DNA from: a virus
IMG/VR virus record: IMGVR_UViG_3300014501_000028
Coordinates: 1 to 43,940 of that record
DNA: 43,940 nucleotides
Direction: 5' to 3' (one strand)
Under the pieces are notes generated by a model that was given only the letters and a program-made list of their open reading frames with translations, was not told where the DNA came from and did no database searches. Each line of letters begins with the position of its first letter. The first letter of the stretch is position 1. The translations under genes were made by a program, and so were the position numbers. This document shows positions 12,341 to 21,540 of the stretch, piece by piece.

Positions 12341-12996
12341 ACACCAGCGTCGATATCGATATCAGCCTGGCGCTCAAGGTCACGGCTCAGGCCATCCGAA
12401 AAATTCCGTACGCGACCAACAACGCGATCACTCGCGTCGCTAAGGAAATGGTCGATGCCGGCAGAGCGGAAATCTCAGCGCACTTCCAAATCCGAAAAAA
12501 CTTCATTCTGACCCGCCTGAAAATCCTGCAGTATTCCCGAGTCTCGAATCTCACGGCCATCGTGGGAATCGATACCGCGGTGCAGGGATCTCCGTTGCTC
12601 CTGGGGATTTTCGAAGAAGGCGGAACGAAGGAACCGGATAACGGTTCCGGAATCGCGGTTCCGATCACGGGTTCGCCGGCGCGGCCCACGTTTTCGGATG
12701 CGGTGGTTCGCGCGCTGCAATATACGAAGCTGCAGCTCTCGACCACCGCGACCGATCAATCGATTCGCGGTCTGCAGCACACTTACGTGGTTCCCGGTGT
12801 TGGCGTTTTTGAACGGGTTGCTCCCGGGAACGATCCGGGTGCAACGGTTCTGATCTATGCTTTTGAACCAAGCGCGCCGTTGAAAAAGCGGATAAGTCTG
12901 ATCCAGGTGATGAGTGATATCGTGAGCGCGCGCTTCAATCCGATTTTCTGGCAAGAGTATGCGAACGAAATCGCTCAGCAGAAACCAGCGAGGTAG
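12337..12996 (+). CDS. phage minor tail protein Z-like
   Basis: 219 aa from ATG 12337. N-terminal helix AQAIRKIPYATNNAITRVAK, then MVDAGRAEISAHFQIRKNFIL and a strand-rich middle: this is the plan of lambda gpZ-like minor tail proteins (A-x-N-x-T-A/R...F-x-R-x-F/T). In lambda, gpZ is needed for correct tail-tip/tail completion. Its place upstream of the terminase rather than with tail genes is unusual. Confidence 0.5.
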   Translation: MNTSVDIDISLALKVTAQAIRKIPYATNNAITRVAKEMVDAGRAEISAHFQIRKNFILTRLKILQYSRVSNLTAIVGIDTAVQGSPLLLGIFEEGGTKEPDNGSGIAVPITGSPARPTFSDAVVRALQYTKLQLSTTATDQSIRGLQHTYVVPGVGVFERVAPGNDPGATVLIYAFEPSAPLKKRISLIQVMSDIVSARFNPIFWQEYANEIAQQKPAR

Positions 12997-12998
12997 AA

Positions 12999-13607
12999 AT
13001 GGATGGCAAGTCGTTTTATTGGCTGCCTCGCTGGGTTGCACCAGTAGGGCGACGCCCGCCGGAACCGGAACCTGGTATTGGCGCACAAGGAGAACCTGTG
13101 CCGATATATCCGCCATTGATGTGGATTCCGCGAGCTGTGCAGAACACCGTTTACGTGAACCTCGCTCATGTGTACGGCGTTCGTCACGGAGTCAGTTCTT
13201 CGCTGGTGTGTGCGGTGTGCGAGCAGGAAAGTGGAAAACGGAATGCTGTTATTCCTGCCGGCTTAGAAGATTGGGATCCAAATGCTACGCGCTTTGAACC
13301 CGCTTTTGAAACCCGTTATATAAAACCCGCAAATCCATCGATGCCATCCACCGAAGATCTGACTCTCGCGATGAGTTTTGGGTTTATGCAGGTGATGGGT
13401 CAGACGGCTCGCGAGCTCGGGTACACTGGGCGGTTCCTGACCGGGTTGTGTGATCCGGAAACCGGCCTCGAGTTCGGGTGTCGCAAGCTGGCGCGCTGCA
13501 TGGCCGAGGTGAACAACGACCCGCCTGCCGCGCTCCTGCGGTACAACGGCGGTTCCGATCCCGTCTACCCGCACCTAGTGCTCGCTCGCATGCTGAAGTA
13601 CGCATAG
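12999..13607 (+). CDS. lytic transglycosylase (SLT domain), probable endolysin or virion muralytic enzyme
   Basis: 202 aa. SLT-type lysozyme fold from about residue 60: catalytic Glu in AVCEQESGKRN (near 75), the conserved SFGFMQVMGQTARELGY block, and the late LRYNGGS. It cleaves peptidoglycan glycan strands to 1,6-anhydro products. No signal peptide is clear, so it needs a holin or acts within the virion. It sits beside the gpZ-like gene, away from the membrane-protein lysis cassette at 40-42 kb. Confidence 0.82.
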   Translation: MDGKSFYWLPRWVAPVGRRPPEPEPGIGAQGEPVPIYPPLMWIPRAVQNTVYVNLAHVYGVRHGVSSSLVCAVCEQESGKRNAVIPAGLEDWDPNATRFEPAFETRYIKPANPSMPSTEDLTLAMSFGFMQVMGQTARELGYTGRFLTGLCDPETGLEFGCRKLARCMAEVNNDPPAALLRYNGGSDPVYPHLVLARMLKYA

Positions 13608-13830
13608 GCCGGTTCCATCGTTATGTCGATAGGTGTCAATGTGTTGCGCGTTCGTTCGTTCGTGCGCGCGGTAGGAAACCGGCCACGTTGTTGTGTTTTT
13701 TGTGTGACTCTTTTTTTTCGCGGGTCCTTTCGCGGAAGGTGGCCGTCGAGGGTGACGGCGCGGTCGATTATTGTCCTGCGACTAAACTTTTTGAACGGAC
13801 TTGACTATAGTACCGGCGGAGGCGGGCCCC
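13608..13830 (+). other. structured intergenic region, possible terminator and late promoter
   Basis: GCCGGTTCC (13608-13616) pairs with GGAAACCGGC (13674-13683, one bulge) around two smaller hairpins, ATCG/CGAT (13617-13630) and GCGCG/CGCGC (13646-13669, GTTC repeats in the loop). T-rich DNA follows (13684-13733), which could act as an imperfect terminator after the lysin gene. TATAGT at 13805-13810 could be a -10 box for the late operon but has no good -35. Confidence 0.35.
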
Positions 13831-15141
13831 GTGAAAATCCAGACGCTCAGCGTCGACAAAATATTCCCGTACAAGCAGAACCCTCGCCGCAACGAGGACG
13901 CGATCGCCAAAGTCGCCGCCTCCATTCAGGAATTCGGTTTCAAGCAGCCCATCGTGGTGGACAAGGACCGGGTCATCATCGTCGGCCACACCCGTTTGCT
14001 GGCGGCGCTCCGCCTGGGCCTCACCGAGGTCCCGGTGCTGGTGGCCGACGAGCTCACGCCGGCGCAGGTCAAAGCGTATCGGCTCGCGGATAACCGCGCG
14101 GGCGAAGAGGCGACCTGGGATCCGGAGCTCCTGGCGCTCGAGCTCGGCGATTTGTCGAAGCTGGGGTTCAACCTGACCGTCACCGGGTTCGACCCGGACG
14201 AGATCTCCTCGCTGCTGAAAACGGATTCGGGCGGTTTGCTTCCTGGCGCCGATGAGGACGATGCCCCGTCGCTCCCCGCGAAGCCGATCACCACGCGCGG
14301 CGCGCTCATTGAGCTCGGCGCGCACCGTTTGGTCTGCGGCGACTCGACCGACCCGTTCGCCATCGAGAAACTTTTCGTGGGGAAGCTCGCGGATGCGGTG
14401 TTTACCGACCCGCCTTACAACGTGGGCTATGTCGGCAAAACGAAAGACGCGCTCACCATCGACAACGATCGCCAGGACGGCGATAAGTTCCGGCAGTTCC
14501 TACTCCGCGCGTTCCAGGTCATGTTCCGGGTGCTGAAGGATGGCGGCTCCATCTATGTGTGCCATGCGGATACCGAGGGTTTGAAATTCCGGAGCACGTT
14601 CGAGGAGGCCGGGTTCAAGCTCGCCGGCTGTCTGATCTGGGCGAAGGACTCTATGGTGATGGGTCGCTCCGATTACCAATGGCAGCACGAGCCGATTCTG
14701 TACGGCTGGAAGCCCACGGGCGCGCACAAATGGTACGGCGACCGGAAATCCACCACCATGTCGGAGTTCATGCTGGAGGCCCCGCTCACTCCGATCGACG
14801 GCGGGAAGCGGTGGCGCCTGCACCTGGGCGATCAGTGGTTCGAGATCGATGGCGAGAAACTTTCGGTGACCGAAGTTCCCACGACGGTTTCCAAAATCAA
14901 ACGGCCGACCCGGAGTCTCGAGCACCCGACCATGAAACCGATTGCGCTGATCGACAAGTTTCTAAAAAATTCCACGAAAAAGGGCGATATCGTTTTCGAT
15001 GGGTTCGCCGGCTCCGGGTCGACGCTGGTGTCCTGCGAAAAATTGCGGCGGACCGCGTACCTCTGCGAGCTCGACCCGAAGTACTGCGATGTGATTGTGA
15101 AACGGTGGGAGACGGTCACCGGCCGAAGGGCTAAAAGATAA
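13831..15141 (+). CDS. ParB/Srx-domain DNA methyltransferase (N4-cytosine or N6-adenine)
   Basis: 436 aa from GTG 13831 with GGAGG 8 nt upstream (the frame is open to 13801). Residues 1-120 are a ParB-N-like domain (YKQNPRRN, VDKDRVIIVGHTRLLAA, VKAYRLADNRAGE). Residues about 170-430 are a beta-class amino-methyltransferase: catalytic DPPYNV at 193-198 and, later, the SAM-binding FDGFAGSGST near 389-398. The motif order (DPPY before FxGxG) is that of class beta. Typically a solitary phage or plasmid methylase with no cognate nuclease; it may protect phage DNA or mark pac/cos sites, as it directly precedes the terminase. Confidence 0.92.
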   Translation: MKIQTLSVDKIFPYKQNPRRNEDAIAKVAASIQEFGFKQPIVVDKDRVIIVGHTRLLAALRLGLTEVPVLVADELTPAQVKAYRLADNRAGEEATWDPELLALELGDLSKLGFNLTVTGFDPDEISSLLKTDSGGLLPGADEDDAPSLPAKPITTRGALIELGAHRLVCGDSTDPFAIEKLFVGKLADAVFTDPPYNVGYVGKTKDALTIDNDRQDGDKFRQFLLRAFQVMFRVLKDGGSIYVCHADTEGLKFRSTFEEAGFKLAGCLIWAKDSMVMGRSDYQWQHEPILYGWKPTGAHKWYGDRKSTTMSEFMLEAPLTPIDGGKRWRLHLGDQWFEIDGEKLSVTEVPTTVSKIKRPTRSLEHPTMKPIALIDKFLKNSTKKGDIVFDGFAGSGSTLVSCEKLRRTAYLCELDPKYCDVIVKRWETVTGRRAKR

Positions 15142-15636
15142 ATGGCGACGGTCAACGCAGAACGGTTATCGCAGGCGCTCCATCTTTCCGAGGCTCGCGT
15201 TTACCAGCTCGTGAAGGAAGGCCTCCCGAAAGAAGGGAAGGGACAATACGATCCGATCAAATGCATGTATTGGTACATCTGCTACCTGCAGGCCGCGCTC
15301 GAAAAAAAATCCGTGCCCACGCTGGACGGCGGCTACGCCGGCGAAAAAGACCAACGGGTCCGGTTGCTCACGGTGGACGCCAACCTGAAGGAATTGCAGT
15401 TCGCGAAGGAGCGAGGCGACGTCATCCTAATCGCGGAAAGTGAAAAAATCATGAGCGACCTGGTGCTCACGACCAAAGCGCGGATCATGGCCATCGGTGC
15501 GCGCGTGGCCCCGGACCTGGTGGGCGAAACTTCCCGGGTAATGATCCAGGCTAAAATCGAGAAGGCGCTGAAGGAAGCGCTCGCCTATCTAGCAAAGGCG
15601 GGCGCCGATGGAACTGCAGCAAAGCAACCCAGCTAA
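15142..15636 (+). CDS. terminase small subunit (Nu1-like)
   Basis: 164 aa, ATG directly after the methylase stop. An N-terminal winged-HTH resembles lambda gpNu1 (NAERLSQALHLSEARVYQLVKEGLPKEG), then a helical region (AKERGDVILIAESEKIMSDL) and a C-terminal helix for contact with the large subunit. It recognises the packaging start site. Overlaps the large subunit by 29 nt. Confidence 0.85.
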   Translation: MATVNAERLSQALHLSEARVYQLVKEGLPKEGKGQYDPIKCMYWYICYLQAALEKKSVPTLDGGYAGEKDQRVRLLTVDANLKELQFAKERGDVILIAESEKIMSDLVLTTKARIMAIGARVAPDLVGETSRVMIQAKIEKALKEALAYLAKAGADGTAAKQPS

Positions 15637-17503
15637 CCTCGCCGCGCAAGCCGCGCGCGTCTATTCGCTTTTCGACCCTCCCCCCGATATCACCGTGTCC
15701 GAGTGGGCGATCCAGAACCGGATTATGCCCAAGGGAACCACCGCGCGCCCGGGCCCGTTCCGGCCGGAGGTGTTCCAGGTCGAAATGATGGACGTGATTC
15801 TGGATCCCAACGTCCACGAAGTGGTGGTGATGAAGCCGACGCAGATCGGCTACTCCGAAGCGGTCCTAAACAATATCGTGGGCTACTACGTGTGCGCGGA
15901 TGCACGTCCGATGATGATGGTGCAGCCCACCATCGAGAACGCCAAGGACTACGGCAAGAAAAAAATCACCCCCATGATCGACGCGACGCCGGCGCTGTCC
16001 GCGAAGATCCGCCCGGTGACCACGCGGCGCGCCGGGAACACCCTTGCGTTGAAGGAATTTCCCGGCGGGTTCCTGAAACTCACCGGCGCAAACTCCGGCG
16101 CAGGCCTCCGCTCGGATGCGGTCCCTGTAGTTTTGTTCGATGAAGTAGACGCATACCCGATAGATGTGGATGGGGAGGGTGACCCGCTGGCCATCGGGAC
16201 GCGGCGGACCGATTCGTTCGCCGATTACAAAATCGTCAAAGGATCCACGCCGGCGAAACCGAAAGGGGTTTCCCCGATCGAGGCGGCCTATAAAAAATCC
16301 GACCAGCGGCGGTTCTACGTTCCATGCCCGTTCTGTAAACACCCGCAGACGCTCCGCTGGCGCGACGAACCCGAGAAGGAAGGCGACCCGCCCGGGATGT
16401 ACCGTCTCACCTATGAAGTCCGGCCGGACGGGTCCATCGTGCCCGAATCGGTGGCGTACATCTGTGAGAACTGCAATGGCCGGATTCCGGAACGGTACAA
16501 GCAGCAGATGCTCAACGCCGGGACGTGGATTGCAAAATATCCGGAGCGGCCCATCGTGGGGTTTCACATCAACGCGCTGTACTCCCCGTGGCGGGATCTC
16601 TGGGCGCAGCTCGCGGATGAATGGCACGAGGCGACCGCGCGCGAACGGAACCCCGAGAAATTGAAAGCGTTCATCAACCTGCGCCTGGCCGAAACCTACG
16701 AGGAGGACGCGGAGGCGGTGGCGCCGTCCGCGCTCCGGAACCGCGTCGAGAAATACCTGGCGGAAGTTCCCCGCGGCGTGGGGATCCTGACCGCGGCGGT
16801 CGACGTCCAGGGCGACCGCCTCGAGGCGGTGGTGAAAGGCTGGGGCGCCGGCGAGGAGTCCTGGCTAATCGATTACCAACAATTTTTCGGCGACCCCGGC
16901 CAGGACGCGGTCTGGCTCGAGCTCGACGAGTTCCTACTCCGCCCGTTCACCCACGAATCCGGGGCGGTCCTGCGGATCCGCGCGACGATGGTGGATTCCG
17001 GCGGTAGTCACGCGGATTCGGTATACCGTTTCGCCCGGGCGCGCCAGGGGCGCCGGGTCTGGGCGATCAAGGGCTCGAGCGAATCCGGAAAGGAGATCCT
17101 GGGGAAATCATCCACCAACAACTCCTACAAGGTCCGGCTCTGGTTCATCGGCACCGATACCGCGAAGGACCGAATCTTCGCGCGGATGAAAGTCCCGGCG
17201 CCCGGGCCCGCTTATATGCACCTTCCGGATTGGGTCACCAACGAGTACCTCGAGCAGCTCACTTCGGAGAAAGCGGTCCGCCGGTACCGGAAGAACCGCG
17301 GCGCCGTGCGCGAATACCAAAAAATCCGGACGCGCAACGAGGCGCTCGACCTCGAGGTCTATTCGCTCGCGTGCCTCTATTCTTTCGGGCAGCAAACGTT
17401 GCGGGAGCTGAAGGCCCGGGCGGAATTGTTGAACGCGGGGAAAGCCGGCGAGGCCGTGGAGGCTCCGAAAAACCGCGGGATCCGGAACCCAGGCGTCGGC
17501 TAG
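15608..17503 (+). CDS. terminase large subunit, lambda gpA family
   Basis: 631 aa from ATG 15608. ATPase: a variant Walker A around K76 (MKPTQIGYSE) and Walker B at 175-179 (VVLFDE, D178-E179). A Cys cluster CPFC ... CENC lies at about 240-300, seen in many gpA proteins. The C-terminal half has the nuclease domain (VDVQGDRLEAVV with acidic residues near 400, then MVDSGGSHADSVY). It cuts concatemers and powers packaging. The gpA family suggests cos packaging. Confidence 0.95.
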   Translation: MELQQSNPANLAAQAARVYSLFDPPPDITVSEWAIQNRIMPKGTTARPGPFRPEVFQVEMMDVILDPNVHEVVVMKPTQIGYSEAVLNNIVGYYVCADARPMMMVQPTIENAKDYGKKKITPMIDATPALSAKIRPVTTRRAGNTLALKEFPGGFLKLTGANSGAGLRSDAVPVVLFDEVDAYPIDVDGEGDPLAIGTRRTDSFADYKIVKGSTPAKPKGVSPIEAAYKKSDQRRFYVPCPFCKHPQTLRWRDEPEKEGDPPGMYRLTYEVRPDGSIVPESVAYICENCNGRIPERYKQQMLNAGTWIAKYPERPIVGFHINALYSPWRDLWAQLADEWHEATARERNPEKLKAFINLRLAETYEEDAEAVAPSALRNRVEKYLAEVPRGVGILTAAVDVQGDRLEAVVKGWGAGEESWLIDYQQFFGDPGQDAVWLELDEFLLRPFTHESGAVLRIRATMVDSGGSHADSVYRFARARQGRRVWAIKGSSESGKEILGKSSTNNSYKVRLWFIGTDTAKDRIFARMKVPAPGPAYMHLPDWVTNEYLEQLTSEKAVRRYRKNRGAVREYQKIRTRNEALDLEVYSLACLYSFGQQTLRELKARAELLNAGKAGEAVEAPKNRGIRNPGVG

Positions 17504-17619
17504 AAAACCTGGTTGGCCCGTCTAGGTGGACTCCAAACGCATTCACGTAGTGTCATTGACGCGCGTTGGTTGTCAAATTCCTTGGCGTCTGCCCGGCTGT
17601 CGCGATAGTCTCAGGGCCG
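17504..17619 (+). promoter_or_regulatory. 116-bp gap with inverted repeat and weak promoter
   Basis: This is the longest gap in the head cluster. TTGAC (17556-17560) and GTCAA (17572-17576) form an inverted repeat. TTGGCG (17582-17587), 16 bp, GATAGT (17604-17609) could be a weak promoter for the head genes. Evidence is slight. Confidence 0.25.
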
Positions 17620-17868
17620 ATGCCATTCCCCGCACCCGCGATTTCCCTGGCGCAAGCCCAGGCCCAGCTCACCTTATGGCTCGCCGCGGAAGCGCAAATT
17701 TCCACCACCGGACAGGAATATTCAGTTCAAGGCCGCGCGTACCGGGCCGCCGACCTCGGGCACGTCGCCGAGCGGATCACGTTCTATCAGCAGCTCGTTG
17801 ACCGCCTGTCCAACTCGCCGCGCGGCGGTGTGCGCGTGCGTCGGGCAGTTCCCTTGGATTACCTCTAA
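17620..17868 (+). CDS. gpW/DUF6148-like head-tail connector protein
   Basis: 82 aa from ATG 17620. Helix ISLAQAQAQLTLWLAAEAQI, a turn with QEYSVQGRAYRAADLGHV, and a second helix ITFYQQLVDRLSN: the two-helix plus hairpin plan of small proteins between terminase and portal (lambda gpW and the DUF6148 family). It lies four bases before the portal gene. In lambda gpW joins tails to heads. Confidence 0.7.
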   Translation: MPFPAPAISLAQAQAQLTLWLAAEAQISTTGQEYSVQGRAYRAADLGHVAERITFYQQLVDRLSNSPRGGVRVRRAVPLDYL

Positions 17869-17872
17869 TTAA

Positions 17873-19663
17873 ATGGAAACCACCAAGCTGCCGGATCCGA
17901 CGTTGCTCGAGCGCGCCATCGAATACGTCTCGCCGAGGTGGGCAGCCCAGCGACTGAAACAGCGGGCGATGATGGCCATCGTCGGTGGCTACATCGGCGG
18001 CCGCTATGACAAAACTTCCACGCGGTCCTGGTTCACCACGGCCCAGAGCGCCGACGTTGACACCGTTTACGATTTGTTCACCCTGCGGGCGCGCTCGCGG
18101 GACCTGATACGAAACTCCCCGATGGCCACCGGATCCGTGGGGACGATCGCGACGAACGTGATCGGCTCCGGGTTGTCGCTGATGGCGCAGCCCGACGCGG
18201 CGTTCCTGAAAATAAAGCCCGACGATGCCGCGGAGTGGGTGCAAACCGTCGAGCGGGAGTTCCGGTGCTGGTGCGAGAGTCCGGAGTGCGATGTCACCCG
18301 CACCCAGAATTTTTACGGTTTACAGGCGCTCGCGTTCCGTTCCACGTTGGAGTCAGGGGATTGCTTCGCGCTGCTCCCAATGGCCGGCGGCGCGAAGACC
18401 AGCCCGTATTCGCTGCAGATCCAGCTAATCGAGGCCGACCGCATCGGCACGCCGGGCGCGTTCGGAATTGTGGCCGTGCCCGGCGGTGTGCCCAACGTAT
18501 ACGGGCAGCAGCTCGCTCCAGGGCTCAACGGCGCGGGCGCCGGGAACCGAATCGTCGCCGGCGTGGAGGTGAACCCCACCGGCGCGCCGGTTGCCTACCA
18601 CATTTCCACGCAGCACCCCGGGGATGTCGCTGTCGGGGCGATCAAATGGAACCGCGTGCCCGCGTTCGGATCCAAAACCGGGATGCGGAACGTCCTGCAC
18701 ATGTTCGAGCGATCGCGGCCTGGCCAGAACCGCGGCGTTCCGATTCTCGCCCCGGTGGTCGAGCAGCTTAAGCAGCTCGACCGCTACTCCGAGGCCGAGC
18801 TCATGGCCTCGGTTGTTTCCGCGATGTTCACCGTTTTCGTTGAAACGGAATCAGGGACCGGCCTCGATGGAGAAGGGCTCCCGCTTCCGACCGGGTCCAA
18901 CACCGGAGTGGCCGGCACCCGCCTTCTCGACAACTCGAAAAATCAAATCGGGATGGGCAACGGGTCGATCATCGACCTGGTGCCTGGTGAAAAGGTTTCG
19001 TTCGCGAACCCCGGGCGCCCGAATACCGCGTTCGATCCGTTCGTGACCTCAATTCTCCGCGGGGTCGGTGTTGCGATCGGCCTGCCCTATGAGGTCCTGG
19101 TGAAACATTTCACCGCGAGCTATTCCGCAGCTCGAGCAGCGCTCCTGCAGGCCTGGCAGATGTTTAAACTCCGGCGCGATTTTATGTCGACGCAGTTTTG
19201 CAACCCGGTGTATGAGGCGTGGATGTGCGAGGCGGTCGCCAGCGGCCGCATCAGCGCGCCTGGTTTTTTCGACGACCCGATGATCCGGCGCGCGTACCTT
19301 GCTTGCTCCTGGGTTGGCGACGCTCCCCTGCAGATCGATCCGCTCAAGGAAATCCAGGCCTGCGAGCTCCGGCTGCAGGTCGGTGTCTCGGATCTGAAAT
19401 CCGAAACGATGGAGCTCCGCGGCGTCGATTGGGAAGTGGTTCACGAGCAACAAGTCCGCGAGAAAGAAGCGCGGGTCAAAGGCGGCCTCGAGGCGGAAGC
19501 GATCCAGCCGATCAAACCTTTGGGCCCGAAGGGGTCGGAGAACCCGGCGCCCGTCGGGCCGACCACCGCGAAGCCGACAGAGCCGGGCCAAACAGCGAAG
19601 CCTGGCACGGTCCCAGCTCCGCCAAATCAGGAATCGGGAGACGGCGACAATGAGACTAATTGA
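17873..19663 (+). CDS. portal protein, lambda family
   Basis: 596 aa. Lambda_portal family pattern: R-x-R-DLIRNSPMA ... I-x-TNVIGSGL near 70-100, the QLIEADRI block near 185, VKHFTASYSAARAALLQAW near 420, and a CNPVYEAWMCEAV block. The C-terminal 70 residues are Pro/Lys/Gly-rich and probably flexible. It forms the dodecameric channel at one capsid vertex. Overlaps the protease gene by 14 nt. Confidence 0.95.
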   Translation: METTKLPDPTLLERAIEYVSPRWAAQRLKQRAMMAIVGGYIGGRYDKTSTRSWFTTAQSADVDTVYDLFTLRARSRDLIRNSPMATGSVGTIATNVIGSGLSLMAQPDAAFLKIKPDDAAEWVQTVEREFRCWCESPECDVTRTQNFYGLQALAFRSTLESGDCFALLPMAGGAKTSPYSLQIQLIEADRIGTPGAFGIVAVPGGVPNVYGQQLAPGLNGAGAGNRIVAGVEVNPTGAPVAYHISTQHPGDVAVGAIKWNRVPAFGSKTGMRNVLHMFERSRPGQNRGVPILAPVVEQLKQLDRYSEAELMASVVSAMFTVFVETESGTGLDGEGLPLPTGSNTGVAGTRLLDNSKNQIGMGNGSIIDLVPGEKVSFANPGRPNTAFDPFVTSILRGVGVAIGLPYEVLVKHFTASYSAARAALLQAWQMFKLRRDFMSTQFCNPVYEAWMCEAVASGRISAPGFFDDPMIRRAYLACSWVGDAPLQIDPLKEIQACELRLQVGVSDLKSETMELRGVDWEVVHEQQVREKEARVKGGLEAEAIQPIKPLGPKGSENPAPVGPTTAKPTEPGQTAKPGTVPAPPNQESGDGDNETN

Positions 19664-20543
19664 CGTCATGAATGCCCCTTGGGCAATCGTTCCGGAAAAG
19701 TTCCTCGAGATCCAGGCGATCTACGCGACCCACCTGCGCGGCGAGAAGATCGATCTCGAAAGCCTGGCTCTCAAAATCCGGCAGCCGAACAGCAGCCACG
19801 TCGCTTACGCGCTGGACGGGACCACCGCGATCATCGAGATCGACGGTGTCCTGGGCAAAAAAATGAATTTGTTTTCCTCGATCTCCGGCGGCGCCTCGAC
19901 CCAGATCATCGGCCGGGACATCCAGTTAGCGTTGGAGGATCCCAACGTGAAATCGATTCTGCTGGCGATCGATTCGCCTGGCGGGACGGTGGACGGCACC
20001 GAACCTCTGGCGGACCAGATCTTCGCGGCGCGCGGAAAGAAACCAATCGTTGCGTTGGCCGACGGACTGATGGGGTCCGCGGCCTACTGGATTGGTTCCG
20101 CGGCGGACCAGGTGTTCGCCGCGGATAACTCCACGAAGGTCGGCTCCATCGGTGTGGTGGCGACCCACGAGGACTACTCCCAGGCCGAGCACGCTGCCGG
20201 CGTGAAGGTGACCGAGATCACCGCGGGCAAATATAAACGCGTGGCCTCGGCGCACGAGCCACTGTCCCAGGAAGGCCGCGCATCGATTCAGGAAATGGTC
20301 GACCAGGTATACGCCACGTTCATCGACGGGGTTGCGCGGAACCGCGGGGTGAGCGCCGACAAAGTCGCCGAAAAAATGGGCGACGGAAAAGTTTTCTTGG
20401 GGAAGCAGGCGGTGAAGGCAGGCCTGGTGGACGGTGTTTCCACGCAGGCCTCGCTGGTGCGTTCCCTAAACCAGAAAGCAGCAAAAAACTTTCAACGGGC
20501 GGTTGCCCAATTCGCAGGCGAACGACTAGAGAGGATCAAATGA
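19650..20543 (+). CDS. S49-family prohead protease (gpC-like)
   Basis: 297 aa. ClpP/SppA-type fold: AIIEIDGVLGKK, LLAIDSPGGTVDG near 107-119, catalytic Ser143 in GLMGSAAYW, and the GKYKR Lys near 194-196. It would process scaffold and head proteins during maturation. Unlike lambda gpC it has no long scaffold extension; that role is probably taken by the next gene, which overlaps by ATGA. Confidence 0.92.
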   Translation: MRLIDVMNAPWAIVPEKFLEIQAIYATHLRGEKIDLESLALKIRQPNSSHVAYALDGTTAIIEIDGVLGKKMNLFSSISGGASTQIIGRDIQLALEDPNVKSILLAIDSPGGTVDGTEPLADQIFAARGKKPIVALADGLMGSAAYWIGSAADQVFAADNSTKVGSIGVVATHEDYSQAEHAAGVKVTEITAGKYKRVASAHEPLSQEGRASIQEMVDQVYATFIDGVARNRGVSADKVAEKMGDGKVFLGKQAVKAGLVDGVSTQASLVRSLNQKAAKNFQRAVAQFAGERLERIK

Positions 20544-21037
20544 GCGACCCAAAAGAACCAGTTGTACTCACGCCCGATTTGCGCGCGCAGCTCGCCCCTG
20601 AATTTAAAGCGATCGAAGATGCTTTTTTCGCGAAGGGGCAGGCCTCCGGCGCAACGGCGGAACGTGAGCGTATACAGGCGGTCGAGGCTCAGCTTATGCC
20701 GGGCCACGAGAAGCTAATCGCGGATCTGAAATTCGACGGGAAGACCACCGGATCTGAGGCCGCGGTGAAGGTCCTGCAGGCGGAGAAGGCGAAGAACGCT
20801 GCGAAGCTCACGGAGATCCGCAAGGACGCTCCGGCCGCGGTCGAAGCTGTCGCGACCGAGGAAGAAATCGCCAAGGCGAAGCTGCCGAAAACCCCGCAGG
20901 AGCAGGCGGCTCTGGGCGTGAAGATGGCGGCGGAAGCGAAGACCTACCACGGCCAGCAACACGCGGGCGGCAACCCAATCACCATGACGGAAGCGACGCA
21001 GTTCGTTTACGTCAGGGCGGGGATTCCCATGCGGTAG
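20540..21037 (+). CDS. scaffold-like protein
   Basis: 165 aa from ATG 20540. Highly charged, helical and Ala/Lys/Glu-rich (VLQAEKAKNAAKLTEIRKD), typical of an internal scaffold. The block AERERIQAVEAQLMPGHEKLI is often found at the C-terminus of S49-type capsid proteases, so this gene corresponds to the detached Nu3-like part of gpC. Expected to be degraded or released during maturation. Confidence 0.75.
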   Translation: MSDPKEPVVLTPDLRAQLAPEFKAIEDAFFAKGQASGATAERERIQAVEAQLMPGHEKLIADLKFDGKTTGSEAAVKVLQAEKAKNAAKLTEIRKDAPAAVEAVATEEEIAKAKLPKTPQEQAALGVKMAAEAKTYHGQQHAGGNPITMTEATQFVYVRAGIPMR

Positions 21038-21106
21038 TAGGACGGGCCCCGTTTTTTCTACGCACCAGGTGCTGCTGTAAAAATCTCGATTTGAAGGAGC
21101 GGTTCA

Positions 21107-21469
21107 GTGTCGAATCCAATTCTCAAGAAAAGTTATACCGCGGGCTCGGTCCCGATCAACGCCAGGACGTTCGTGAAGTTTGGCGCCGCATCGGGCGAGG
21201 TCGTTCCATCGGCCGCGGGCGCGGACGCCTCGATCGGAGTCACGGATCAGTTTTGCGATCCGCTTTTGGGCGATCGGTTGGACGTCTGCGTCGAGGGAAT
21301 CGCGGACGTGCAGTCGGGCGCCGGCGCGATAAACCGTGGGGATTTTGTGATGTCCGATGCGAACGGGAACGCCGTCACCTGGGTCACCCCTGGGCGGGTG
21401 TGCGGTACCGCGTTCGAGTCGGCGGCCGCCGGCGACGTCATTCCCGTGGATCTGCACTTCGGGCACTAA
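21107..21469 (+). CDS. capsid decoration/stabilisation protein (gpD/DUF2190-like)
   Basis: 120 aa from GTG 21107 with AAGGAG upstream. Mostly beta: TAGSVPINARTFVKFG, IGVTDQF, then GDRLDVCVEGIADVQSGAG and a VPVDLHF-like end, the plan of phage head-decoration proteins placed just before the major capsid gene. It would trimerise on the expanded capsid. Confidence 0.8.
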   Translation: MSNPILKKSYTAGSVPINARTFVKFGAASGEVVPSAAGADASIGVTDQFCDPLLGDRLDVCVEGIADVQSGAGAINRGDFVMSDANGNAVTWVTPGRVCGTAFESAAAGDVIPVDLHFGH

Positions 21470-21540
21470 AAAACTTCTGCCCGTGCTCGCTTGAAGCGCG
21501 CATGGCGGCTCGAAAAATCTCGCAGTAAGGATGGCTGATT

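Noticed and set aside
11469-12383. 304-aa minus-strand frame across several early genes
   Set aside because: It overlaps four coupled plus-strand genes and has a Ser/Arg-rich nonsense composition.
13801-13830. TTG start at 13801 for the methyltransferase
   Set aside because: GTG 13831 has a proper ribosome site and the N-terminus VKIQTLSVDKI expected for ParB-type domains; the ten extra residues do not fit.
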